Positions 29,191 to 36,550 of a stretch of 64,000 bases of DNA are shown here, one piece after another. The number at the start of each line of letters is the position of its first letter. Positions within the stretch are counted from its first letter, which is position 1. This DNA is from Candidatus Sumerlaeia bacterium (GTDB taxonomy: Bacteria > Sumerlaeota > Sumerlaeia > SLMS01 > JAHLLQ01): positions 1 to 64,000 of the forward strand of contig JAHCAW010000016.1 of assembly GCA_019634695.1 (NCBI GenBank), read 5' to 3'. The notes beneath the pieces are model-generated. The model was not told where the DNA came from and did not search any database. It worked only from the letters and a program-made list of their open reading frames with translations. The position numbers and the translations under genes are program-made.

Positions 29191-31245
29191 ATGCTTCGAA
29201 TGCTTCGGTCGGCGTCGGTGTTGGCGCTGGCATGTTGGTGTATGGTGGCGGCGGGCTGTGCCGGTCGCACGTCGGCGGTCGAGCAGCGCCAGGCGGTCGA
29301 GTCGGCGATGTCGCAGGTCAAGCCGGCCCTGGTGCGAATCGCGATCGTCGAGCCGAGCCACTACGATGGCCGCGAGTCGAAGTTCGTGGCGTCGGGCAGC
29401 GGCGTGATCGTCTCGCCCGACGGCCATGTGGTGACGAACCACCACGTTGCGGGCAAGGCGGTGCGCATCGTCTGCACGCTGCCCAACCGCGAGGAGGTGC
29501 CGGCCGAGCTGGTGGGCACCGACGCGGCCACGGACATCGCGGTGGTGCGGCTGTTGCCCGAGACCCCGACGACATTCCCGTACGCGCGCTTCGGCGACTC
29601 GGACGCGATCCGGGTGGGCGACACGGTGCTGGCGCTCGGCAGCCCGCTGGGGCTGTCGCAGTCGGTCACGATGGGCATCGTCAGCAACACGGAAATGGTG
29701 ATTCCCTCGATCTACCGCACGGAGTTCCGGCTCGATGGCGAGAACATCGGCGAACTGGTGCGCTGGATCGGGCACGACGCGGAGATCCACGGCGGCAACT
29801 CCGGCGGGCCGTTGATCAACCTTGCGGGCGAGATCGTTGGAATCAACGAGATCAGCTTCGGGCTGGCGGGCGCCATTCCGGGGAATCTGGCGCGCGCCGT
29901 CGCGGACCAGATCATCGCGAACGGATCGGTCCGCCGGGCCTACGCGGGCTTCTCGATGCAGCCGCTGCCCAAGAGCCTCGACACCCAGGAGGGCGTCCTG
30001 ATCGCGACGGTGTTCGAGGGCTCGCCCGCCGCGAAGGCCAACGTGCAGACAGGCGACATCGTGACCGCCATCGCCGGCCAACCGGTGCGCGTGCAGTTCT
30101 TCGAGGATCTGCCGCCGGTCAACAATCTGATCGCGAACCTGCCGATCGGCGAGCCCGTGCCGCTGGCGATCCGTCGCGGGTCGAGCGACATCGTGCTGAC
30201 ACTGGTGCCGGAGGTGCGGCTGCCGGCCCGGCCAAGGGATTTCGAGGTGCGCGAGTGGGGCATCACGGCCCGCGACCTGTCGGTGTTCTCGCAACTCGAG
30301 ATGGCACGCGAAACGAGCAACGGGGTGCTGGTTTCCTCCACGCGTCCCGGCGGCCCGGCCGCCAAGGCCAAGCCCGACATTCGCCGCGGCGACGTGATCG
30401 TGCGCGTGGACGACGAGCCGGTGCCCACGTTCGAGGCATTCCAGAACATGACCCGGCGCGTGGTTGCCGACAGCGACCGCCCGGTCGAGGTGTTGGTCGA
30501 ATACGAGCGCGATCGCGAGACGCTGCTGACCGTCGTCTCGGTGGGCATCGAGGAACTCAACGATCCGGGGCGCGATGTGCGCCGCGCCTGGCTGCCGATG
30601 GAGTCGCAGGTGCTGACTCCCGATCTTGCGACGCGGCTGGGCCTGTCCGGCACTCGCGGCGTCCGCGTCACACGTCTCTACGACGACCGTCCCGAGGATT
30701 TCCCCTTCCAGGTGGGCGACATCATCACCCACATCGACGACGAGGAGATCGAGGCGTCCCAGCCGCATGACATCGAAGTTTTCCGCACGATGGTGCGGCA
30801 GTACTCGATCACCGCGATGCCGGAGTTCCGCGTGATCCGGGGCGGCGAACCGATCACGCTGACAAGCGCCTTGGTGCTGTCGCCGCTGAAGTCACGCGAG
30901 ATGGTACGGCACCGCGATCTGGACTTCGAGTTCATCGTGCGCGAAGCGACATATCACGAGCGGCAGGATCCGAAGCTGCGTGGCGTGACCGTCGAAGTGG
31001 TTGTGGAGTCCGTCACCGAGGGAGGCTGGGCGTCGCTCGGCGACCTGCGGGTCGGCGACATCGTGGTGGCGCTGGCAGGTTCGCCGATTGCGTCGCTGGC
31101 CGACGCGCGCGCGGCCTTGGCCAAAGTCCACGAGCAGCGCCCGCGCCGCGTGCCCGTGCGCGTGCGACGCGGCATCCAGGACCTCTATCTCGAACTCGAA
31201 CCCTTCTGGGACGACCGGCCGACCGGCAAGGAGGTGGCACCGTGA
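29191..31245 (+). CDS. HtrA/Deg-like serine protease lipoprotein with several PDZ domains
   Basis: A 684-residue exported protease. The signal ends in a lipobox (VAAGC, Cys23), so it is a membrane-anchored lipoprotein. The trypsin-like domain has a complete triad: His85 in VVTNHHVAG, Asp115 in AATDIAVVRL and Ser204 in HGGNSGGPLI. It is followed by about four PDZ-like modules (for example GDIVTAIAGQPVRV, GDVIVRVDDEPVPT, GDIITHIDDEEIEA, GDIVVALAGSPIAS), more than the two of DegP. Start ATG 29191 has GAGG five bases upstream. The TGA stop overlaps the GTG of the next gene (GTGA), which encodes an inactive relative. Role: envelope protein quality control or regulated proteolysis; substrates unknown. 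Confidence 0.9.
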   Translation: MLRMLRSASVLALACWCMVAAGCAGRTSAVEQRQAVESAMSQVKPALVRIAIVEPSHYDGRESKFVASGSGVIVSPDGHVVTNHHVAGKAVRIVCTLPNREEVPAELVGTDAATDIAVVRLLPETPTTFPYARFGDSDAIRVGDTVLALGSPLGLSQSVTMGIVSNTEMVIPSIYRTEFRLDGENIGELVRWIGHDAEIHGGNSGGPLINLAGEIVGINEISFGLAGAIPGNLARAVADQIIANGSVRRAYAGFSMQPLPKSLDTQEGVLIATVFEGSPAAKANVQTGDIVTAIAGQPVRVQFFEDLPPVNNLIANLPIGEPVPLAIRRGSSDIVLTLVPEVRLPARPRDFEVREWGITARDLSVFSQLEMARETSNGVLVSSTRPGGPAAKAKPDIRRGDVIVRVDDEPVPTFEAFQNMTRRVVADSDRPVEVLVEYERDRETLLTVVSVGIEELNDPGRDVRRAWLPMESQVLTPDLATRLGLSGTRGVRVTRLYDDRPEDFPFQVGDIITHIDDEEIEASQPHDIEVFRTMVRQYSITAMPEFRVIRGGEPITLTSALVLSPLKSREMVRHRDLDFEFIVREATYHERQDPKLRGVTVEVVVESVTEGGWASLGDLRVGDIVVALAGSPIASLADARAALAKVHEQRPRRVPVRVRRGIQDLYLELEPFWDDRPTGKEVAP

Positions 31246-32045
31246 GAATCATGCAGGGGCGATTGATGCTGGGCCTGTTGGCGGCGGTCTGTCTGACTGG
31301 TTTCGCGATGGCGGACAGTCTGGCGGCCATCGCACGCCAGACCGTGCAGAACTTCGGCGACGCCATCATCACGATCGAGGTGGTGGCGGAGCAGAAGTGG
31401 GCCTATGGCGGTTCGCAGCACGAGTCGGAATCGAAGTCCGAAGTGCTCGGCACGGTGGTCGATCCGTCGGGCGTGGTGGTGACGGCGCTGTCGTCGGTGG
31501 ATCGCAGCCAGATGATCGAGCGCCTGCGGTCGCGACAGGACGATTCGAGCTTCACGATCACCGTCAAGGCGATCAAGTACATCCTGCCGGACAACACCGA
31601 GATCGCGGCGACCGTGGCCCTGCGGGACGTGGATCTGGACCTGGCCGTGCTGGTGCCGGTGACGCGGCCGGAGAAGGACATGACGGCGGTGGATTTGGCG
31701 GGGGCGGTCGAGCCGGGATTCCTGGACGAAATCTTCACGATCGCCCGCATGGGACGGATCGCCCGGCGGACGGTGGTGGGTATGACGGGTGAGGTGCAGG
31801 GAATCGTGACGCGCCCGCGCGCCTACTACATCCCGAGTTCGGAGATCGCATCGGGTGGCACGGGCGTGCCGGTGTTCGACGCCCGGGGACGCCTGGTCGG
31901 CTTCGTGCTGCTGCATGTTCTGCCGGGTGCAATGGCACCGGGGGCGGGCAACGACAACCCGGTGATCCCGATCGTGCTGCCCGCGGCAGAGGTGCGTGAG
32001 GTGGTGAAGCAGTTGCCGAGCGACGACTCTGCCGCCGAGCCGTGA
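31242..32045 (+). CDS. Exported degenerate trypsin-like protease (pseudoprotease)
   Basis: A 267-residue exported protein with signal LMLGLLAAVCLTGFAMA and a trypsin-like fold that aligns with the HtrA-like protein before it. The His segment reads VVVTALSSVDRS instead of VVTNHHVAG, so the catalytic His is gone; the Asp segment DLDLAVLVPV is kept; the Ser segment reads SGGTGVPVF instead of GGNSGGPLI, with Thr at the serine position. It has no PDZ domain. GTG 31242 overlaps the previous stop and has AGGAGG seven bases upstream, so it is coupled to its active partner. A regulatory, scaffolding or substrate-recognition role in complex with the protease is inferred. Confidence 0.75.
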   Translation: MRIMQGRLMLGLLAAVCLTGFAMADSLAAIARQTVQNFGDAIITIEVVAEQKWAYGGSQHESESKSEVLGTVVDPSGVVVTALSSVDRSQMIERLRSRQDDSSFTITVKAIKYILPDNTEIAATVALRDVDLDLAVLVPVTRPEKDMTAVDLAGAVEPGFLDEIFTIARMGRIARRTVVGMTGEVQGIVTRPRAYYIPSSEIASGGTGVPVFDARGRLVGFVLLHVLPGAMAPGAGNDNPVIPIVLPAAEVREVVKQLPSDDSAAEP

Positions 32046-32063
32046 CCGTTCCCGCCTTTCGGA

Positions 32064-32093
32064 TTGCACACGACGGGGCGTGCCCGGAATAAG
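32064..32093 (+). promoter_or_regulatory. Weak candidate promoter before the STAS gene
   Basis: TTGCAC (32064-32069), 18 bases, then AATAAG (32088-32093), about 40 bases before the STAS start. Both boxes are partial matches. It would allow the partner-switch genes to be transcribed apart from the protease pair. Confidence 0.25.
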
Positions 32094-32131
32094 GCCCCGG
32101 GTGGACGACAAAGCTAGGGAGAGGTAAGGGC

Positions 32132-32458
32132 ATGAGCGAGGCCAGCAAGCCCTTGGTCGTAAGAGTGCCCGGACCACGCATCCGACTGCAGGAGAACGAG
32201 GCGGTGCGCGAGATGCTGATGCGCCACGTCAACTCCGGCAAGAACCGGATCGTTCTGGACTTCCAGGACGTGGAGTTCGTCGACAGTTCGTTCCTGGGCC
32301 TGATGATCGTGCTGCTCAAGCGCGTCACGGCCCAGGGGGGCGACCTGCGGCTGTGTCACCTCCAGACGCCGCTGCGCGGCATCTTCGAGCTGATGCGGCT
32401 CGATCGCCTGTTCGCGGTGTACGATACCGAAACGGCAGCGGTAGAGTCCTTCCAGTGA
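32132..32458 (+). CDS. STAS-domain anti-sigma factor antagonist
   Basis: A 108-residue STAS protein of the SpoIIAA/RsbV type. The phosphorylation segment EFVDSSFLGLMIVLL carries Ser52/Ser53 directly after Asp51, as in known antagonists. In partner switching the unphosphorylated form binds the kinase and frees its target, usually a sigma factor. The start has GGGAGAGG upstream. Its stop overlaps the GTG start of the kinase gene (GTGA), as in classical spoIIA and rsb operons. No sigma factor or PP2C phosphatase gene is adjacent, so the output is unknown. It follows the pseudoprotease after 86 bases. Confidence 0.9.
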   Translation: MSEASKPLVVRVPGPRIRLQENEAVREMLMRHVNSGKNRIVLDFQDVEFVDSSFLGLMIVLLKRVTAQGGDLRLCHLQTPLRGIFELMRLDRLFAVYDTETAAVESFQ

Positions 32459-33045
32459 CAGCGGATTCGCGGGTCATCTATAGCCTGACCGTGCCCAGCA
32501 CGCCCGAGTCCCTGATGGTGCTCGAGGGATTGGGCGAGACGTTCCTGACGGCCAGCGATTCGGTGCCCGACGACATCGCGCTGATCCTGCGCCTCTCAGT
32601 TGCCGAGGCGTGCCGGAACGCGCTCGCCTGCGACGCGCCCGCGGACCGGCTGAACCTGACAACGCTGACGTTCGTCCGTCTGGGGCCGGCCAAGGATGTC
32701 CGTGGAATCGGCCTCGAGATTCGCGACTCCGGCACCGGGCTGCCCATTGATGGCCACCGGCCCCCGTACCCCGACCACATGGTCGGCAAGGAGTACATCC
32801 TGGCCGAGCTGCTGGACCAGCATGTGGTGGCCAAGGTCGCCGATCCGTGGTCGCTGAAGCTTTCGAGCCGTGAGGTGAACAGCCGCTCCGCCGGCCGCCG
32901 GACCCGCGAAGCCATCCTGGCTGAGACCGGCGAGCGCGGGCTGGGCCTGCTGGCGCTGTGCCGCTGCTGGTCGCTCGTGCGGTTCACACACGACCCCGAA
33001 CGCGGCACGACCGTGCGCCTCGAAGGCGCGACGCTGACCGCCTAG
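32455..33045 (+). CDS. Anti-sigma factor-type serine kinase (HATPase_c_2)
   Basis: A 196-residue GHKL-ATPase of the SpoIIAB/RsbW family. The N-box is VAEACRNALACD, the G1 box LEIRDSGTGLPI and the G2 box ETGERGLGLLALC. It should phosphorylate the preceding STAS protein. It is longer than RsbW because of an insert between G1 and G2 that contains a basic segment. GTG 32455 overlaps the STAS stop, which sets the start and excludes a longer frame. The bound target (sigma factor or other effector) is not encoded in the window. Confidence 0.88.
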   Translation: MTADSRVIYSLTVPSTPESLMVLEGLGETFLTASDSVPDDIALILRLSVAEACRNALACDAPADRLNLTTLTFVRLGPAKDVRGIGLEIRDSGTGLPIDGHRPPYPDHMVGKEYILAELLDQHVVAKVADPWSLKLSSREVNSRSAGRRTREAILAETGERGLGLLALCRCWSLVRFTHDPERGTTVRLEGATLTA

Positions 33046-33167
33046 CGCAAGCCTCCTACGTTCAGGCAGATGGTTCCGGTCCCGACCGTGCGCTGGGTTT
33101 GACGACGCCGCGCCCGGTGTGGCAGTCGAACCGCGCCGTCGAGGAGCAGAGCCACCGGAGCCCGTTC

Positions 33168-33629
33168 ATGATCACGCAGACCTCGGAATTCGCCATCAAG
33201 GCGCTGATGGTGCTGGCGCGTTCGCAGGAGGAGGGGCCGCTGGGCCCGCGGGAGATCGCCCACCGCATCGGGTCGTCGCCCTCGTACCTGAGCAAGACGA
33301 TGAGCCAATTGGTGAAGTCCGGGCTGCTGCGCTCGCAGCGCGGGCCCTCGGGGGGCATGGTGCTCGCCCGCCGGCCGGAGGAGATCACGCTGCTCGACGT
33401 CGTGGAGTCCTGCCAGGGGATGTTGATCGGAGCCTATTGCCGGGCGATCGGCGACGCACGCGAGGAGAACGTCTGCGCCTACCACATGGCGATGTACGAC
33501 GTGCGGCAATCGACGGCCGACGCGCTGGCGCGCTGGACGCTGGCGGACCTGCTCGCGTGTCCGCTGCCGCGCGGGCCGCTGGCCGGCAACCTGGAATGCC
33601 GCATGCACTTTATGCGCGAGAAGCCGTAG
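33168..33629 (+). CDS. Rrf2-family transcriptional regulator
   Basis: A 153-residue winged-helix regulator of the Rrf2 family (IscR, NsrR, RirA). The N-terminus ITQTSEFAIKALMVLAR and the helix-turn-helix/wing GPSGGMVLARRPEEITLLDVVE are characteristic. It has cysteines in SCQGMLIGAYC and ENVCAYH that could hold an Fe-S cluster, plus two more near the C-terminus (LLACPLP, LECRMH), but the spacing is unlike IscR, so the cluster type is uncertain. ATG 33168 has GGAG eight bases upstream; the open frame before it overlaps the kinase gene and is not used. It could sense iron, oxygen or NO. Target genes are unknown. Confidence 0.88.
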   Translation: MITQTSEFAIKALMVLARSQEEGPLGPREIAHRIGSSPSYLSKTMSQLVKSGLLRSQRGPSGGMVLARRPEEITLLDVVESCQGMLIGAYCRAIGDAREENVCAYHMAMYDVRQSTADALARWTLADLLACPLPRGPLAGNLECRMHFMREKP

Positions 33630-33636
33630 GCGCGAC

Positions 33637-34056
33637 TCAGTCCGCCGGGTTTCCCCGTTCGGCCTCGACGTCGATCGCGATGCCGCCGCGCACGTTGAAG
33701 CGTCCCCGCACGCGCATCCAACGCGGCTCCAGAAACGCAAACAGATCGTCGAGCAGGACGTTGACGAGATCCTCGTGGAAGGCGCGCGTGTCGCGGAAGC
33801 TCCACAGGTAGTTCTTCAGCGACTTGCTCTCGAGCGCGCGTGCGGCCGGGATATAAGCGATTTCGAACTGCGCGTAATCCGGCTGACCGGTCAGCGGGCA
33901 GAGGCAGGTGAACTCGTTGCAGTGAAACGTGACACGCGTCGTGCGTCCCGTGTGGCGGAAGGGAAACGCCTCGAGGCGTCGCTCGGGCTTGCCGACCTGG
34001 CCGGAGCCGAGCTGCGTGAGGCCGCTGGTGTCGGAGAGCTTCTCGGGAGTGGTCAT
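33637..34056 (-). CDS. queF: 7-cyano-7-deazaguanine reductase QueF
   Basis: QueF reduces preQ0 to preQ1 with NADPH, a step towards queuosine in tRNA. The 139-residue type I enzyme has the QueF motif SKSLKNYLWSFRDTRAFHE, the catalytic Cys in FTCLCPLTGQPDYA and the closing segment VRGGIAIDVEAE. ATG 34056 is 11 bases after the hslV stop; GTG 34071, overlapping that stop as GTGA, is an equally possible start. Other queuosine genes are not in this window. It is convergent with the Rrf2 gene. Confidence 0.95.
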   Translation of the reverse strand: MTTPEKLSDTSGLTQLGSGQVGKPERRLEAFPFRHTGRTTRVTFHCNEFTCLCPLTGQPDYAQFEIAYIPAARALESKSLKNYLWSFRDTRAFHEDLVNVLLDDLFAFLEPRWMRVRGRFNVRGGIAIDVEAERGNPAD

Positions 34057-34067
34057 GGGCGGCGTGC

Positions 34068-34619
34068 TCACAGGGTCTCGACGACGATGTTGGCGTTGGA
34101 GTAGATGCACAGGTCGGCGGCGATGCGCAAGGATTCGCGGGCGATGGCCTCGGCATCCAGCGTGGAGTGGCGATGCAGCGCCAGCCCGGCGGCCTGCGCA
34201 AACGCTCCCCCACTGCCGATGCCGATGACCGGATCGTCGGGCTCGACGACATCACCGGTTCCGGAAAGCAGCAGGATGTGCTGGCGGTCGGCCACGAGGA
34301 GCATCGCCTCAAGCCGGCGCAGCATGCGGTCGGTGCGCCAGAGTTTGGCGAGTTCGACGGCGGCGCGCGGCAGATTGCCGCCGTGCTCTTCGAGCTTGGC
34401 CTCGAAGCGCTCGAGCAGCGCGAACGCGTCGGCCGTCGCGCCGGCGAACCCGGTGATCACCTGATCCTTGTGGATGCGGCGCACCTTGCGGGCCGTGTGT
34501 TTGAGAGCCAGACGGTCGAGGCTCACCTGGCCGTCGCCGGCCATGGCGGTCCGGCCGTCCTTGCGCACGGCCAGAATGGTGGTCGAATGCCAGCCTTGGC
34601 GCTCGCGGCGTGAAGTCAT
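34068..34619 (-). CDS. hslV: HslV (ClpQ) ATP-dependent protease subunit
   Basis: HslV forms the double-hexamer peptidase of the HslUV protease, with an N-terminal threonine nucleophile. The 183-residue protein contains [35 protein letters not shown] and [18 protein letters not shown], all family signatures. Unlike E. coli HslV, where the active Thr follows Met directly, here a 12-residue basic segment ([12 protein letters not shown]) precedes the TT pair and must be removed. The ATPase HslU is not adjacent; queF follows with coupled spacing. No ribosome-binding site of note. Confidence 0.93.
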   Translation of the reverse strand: MTSRRERQGWHSTTILAVRKDGRTAMAGDGQVSLDRLALKHTARKVRRIHKDQVITGFAGATADAFALLERFEAKLEEHGGNLPRAAVELAKLWRTDRMLRRLEAMLLVADRQHILLLSGTGDVVEPDDPVIGIGSGGAFAQAAGLALHRHSTLDAEAIARESLRIAADLCIYSNANIVVETL

Positions 34620-34733
34620 CGGCGTCGTCCTTCGTCTCGATCATCCGCCCGTTCGGGGCGCCCAACAAGCGTGGCCCGCCGACAGGCGGCGGTGGCAATG
34701 CGAATGCAGCCCCCGACAGTCCGGCCGCCCACC

Positions 34734-35390
34734 TCACAGGGCATTGAAGAAGGCTTCCACCTTGGCTGGATCGAGCTTGCCGAGCGTGCGCAGGCCGCTG
34801 CACACATCGAGACCGAACGGCTGCACCGCGCGGACGGCATCGGCCACGTTGTCCGGCGTCAGGCCGCCGGCGAGATAGACCGGCACCGGCACAACCGACT
34901 CGACGAGGCGGCGGCTGATCGCCCAGTCGTGCACGCGGCCCGTCCCGCCGAGTTCGGCCACGGCAGCGGTCGGGTTGCCCGAATCGAGCAGCAGCGCGTC
35001 GACAAGGCCGCTGTCCGCCAGCATGCGCGCTTCGTCGATGGCTTCGGCCCCGCGCACGTGAATCACCTGGATGAGCCCGATGCCCGGCAGCGCCTCGCGC
35101 AGGCGCGCGAGTTCCTCGAAGGACACGGCATCGACGAGCTGGATGGCGTTCGTGCGACAGCGCCGATGCTGCGCGGCCAGGGCGTCGGCGGTGCGCAGGC
35201 CTGACAGGAGAACCGAAGTCACACCGGGGGGGATCGTGGCGGCGATTTCCGCGATCGATTCCTCGGCAATGACGCCCGGGCCGCTGGGCATGGCAGAGAC
35301 GAGCCCGAGTGCCGAGGCGCCGGCAGCTATTGCCAGGCGCGCCTCGTCGGGCGATGAAATGCAGCAGACCTTGACGCGGACGGGAGACAT
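34734..35390 (-). CDS. trpF: Phosphoribosylanthranilate isomerase-like TIM-barrel protein
   Basis: A 218-residue TrpF-family protein. TrpF converts phosphoribosylanthranilate to CdRP in tryptophan synthesis. The strand-1 motif is VKVCCISSPDEARLAI (usual KICGIT), the catalytic general-acid region is LVDALLLDSGNPTAA, and the phosphate site is VYLAGGLTPDNVADAV followed by GLDVCSGLRTLGKLDPAKV (usual DVSSGVE...GVKD). The Cys and Asp expected of the active site are present but both ends of the signature deviate. No other trp gene is in the window. ATG 35390 is preceded on its own strand by a C-rich run without a ribosome-binding site. Confidence 0.75.
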   Translation of the reverse strand: MSPVRVKVCCISSPDEARLAIAAGASALGLVSAMPSGPGVIAEESIAEIAATIPPGVTSVLLSGLRTADALAAQHRRCRTNAIQLVDAVSFEELARLREALPGIGLIQVIHVRGAEAIDEARMLADSGLVDALLLDSGNPTAAVAELGGTGRVHDWAISRRLVESVVPVPVYLAGGLTPDNVADAVRAVQPFGLDVCSGLRTLGKLDPAKVEAFFNAL

Positions 35391-35424
35391 GGGGGGAGGT
35401 GGGGGCGGGGGTGGAAACCTTGGC

Positions 35425-35452
35425 GGTCGGACCTGTCCGACCGATCGGTCGG
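35425..35452. promoter_or_regulatory. Overlapping palindromes between trpF-like gene and prmC
   Basis: GGTCGGAC (35425-35432) and GTCCGACC (35435-35442) form an inverted repeat with a two-base spacer, and 35437-35452 is a perfect 16-base palindrome (CCGACCGATCGGTCGG). The three GGTCGG-type half-sites in tandem inside a divergent spacer look like a cooperative operator. The binding protein is unknown. Confidence 0.5.
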
Positions 35453-35497
35453 ATGCCCGCCAACCACGAACCCGGAAAGTCGAACCACGCCCCTCCG

Positions 35498-36385
35498 ATG
35501 CCAGGCAAGCCGCTTCTGACCGTTGGGGATCTCGTGCTGCGCTCGGCCGAATGGCTGGGTCGGCGCGAGGTCGAGGCCCCGCGGCTGGACGCCGAGCTGC
35601 TGCTGGCGCACGTGCTCGAGTGCGATCGCCTGCGGCTTTACATGGACTGGCACAAGCCGCTGACCGAGCTGGAAGTATCGGGCTACCGCGAACTGGTGCG
35701 CGAGCGCGGCCAGCGCCGCGTGCCAACAGCACGCCTTCTGGGCCGCAAGGAGTTCTACGGCCGGCGGTTCGAGGTGACGCCGGCGGTGTTCGTGCCACGC
35801 CCCGAGACTGAGGGCTTGGTGGACCGCGCGCTGGCGCTGCTCGAGGCGGAGCCCGCGTTGCGCGTCGAGCGCCCTGTCGTCTTCGACATCGGCACGGGCA
35901 GCGGATGCATCGCGGTGACGCTGGCGGCCGAGCGCCCCGCGGCGCTGGTACTGGCGTCGGATGTCTCGGCCGACGCACTCGAGGTGGCCCGCCGCAACGC
36001 GCTGGCGCATCAGGTGCAGGGGCGCGTCGAGTTCCGTCAGGGCGAGTTGTTTGCGGGCTACGCCGGGCCGATTCATCTGATCGCCACCAATCCGCCGTAC
36101 GTTGCCAGCGGCCAGATTCCGGACCTGCCACCCGAGGTGGGGACGCACGACCCACGGGCGGCGCTGGATGGCGGCGAAGATGGGCTGGATGTCCTGCGGG
36201 GAATCCTTGCCGGATGCGGCGAGCGTCTCGTCCTCGGCGGCTGGGTGGTGGCCGAACTCGGCGAGGAGCAGGAGCGCGGCGCCTTGGCGGCGACCGAGGC
36301 GACGGGCCTGTTCGACACGTGTCGGATGGAGCGCGATCTGGCCGGTCGGCCGCGCTATCTGATGGCGCGTCGGGCGGCCCGGTGA
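35498..36385 (+). CDS. prmC: Peptide chain release factor N5-glutamine methyltransferase
   Basis: PrmC methylates the GGQ glutamine of release factors RF1/RF2 with SAM. The 295-residue protein has the N-terminal helical domain (VGDLVLRSAEWLGRREVEAPRLD), the SAM motif VVFDIGTGSGCIAVTLA, and the catalytic NPPY in LIATNPPYVASGQIPDLPPE. ATG 35498 is chosen to match the family N-terminus; ATG 35453 just after the palindromes is an alternative with 15 more residues. It is divergent from the trpF-like gene. The partner prfA is not in the window. Confidence 0.94.
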   Translation: MPGKPLLTVGDLVLRSAEWLGRREVEAPRLDAELLLAHVLECDRLRLYMDWHKPLTELEVSGYRELVRERGQRRVPTARLLGRKEFYGRRFEVTPAVFVPRPETEGLVDRALALLEAEPALRVERPVVFDIGTGSGCIAVTLAAERPAALVLASDVSADALEVARRNALAHQVQGRVEFRQGELFAGYAGPIHLIATNPPYVASGQIPDLPPEVGTHDPRAALDGGEDGLDVLRGILAGCGERLVLGGWVVAELGEEQERGALAATEATGLFDTCRMERDLAGRPRYLMARRAAR

Positions 36386-36550
36386 GGCCCAAAATGGGGG
36401 TTCTCGCGGCCCGAAAAAGCGGGGCCAACAGGCATTGACAGGCCCGGAGGGCTTCCGGCACCCTTCGCGCCCTTCGCCGGGTTGGAGGGTACACCCCGTC
36501 CGATTCGCGGCTTCCCGGCGCGACCCTGCCGTCCAAGGATAGACATCTAT

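Noticed and set aside
36435..36463. TTGACA (36435-36440) as promoter of the DUF1015 gene
   Set aside because: At 16 to 18 bases downstream only GC-rich sequence is found, with no usable -10.
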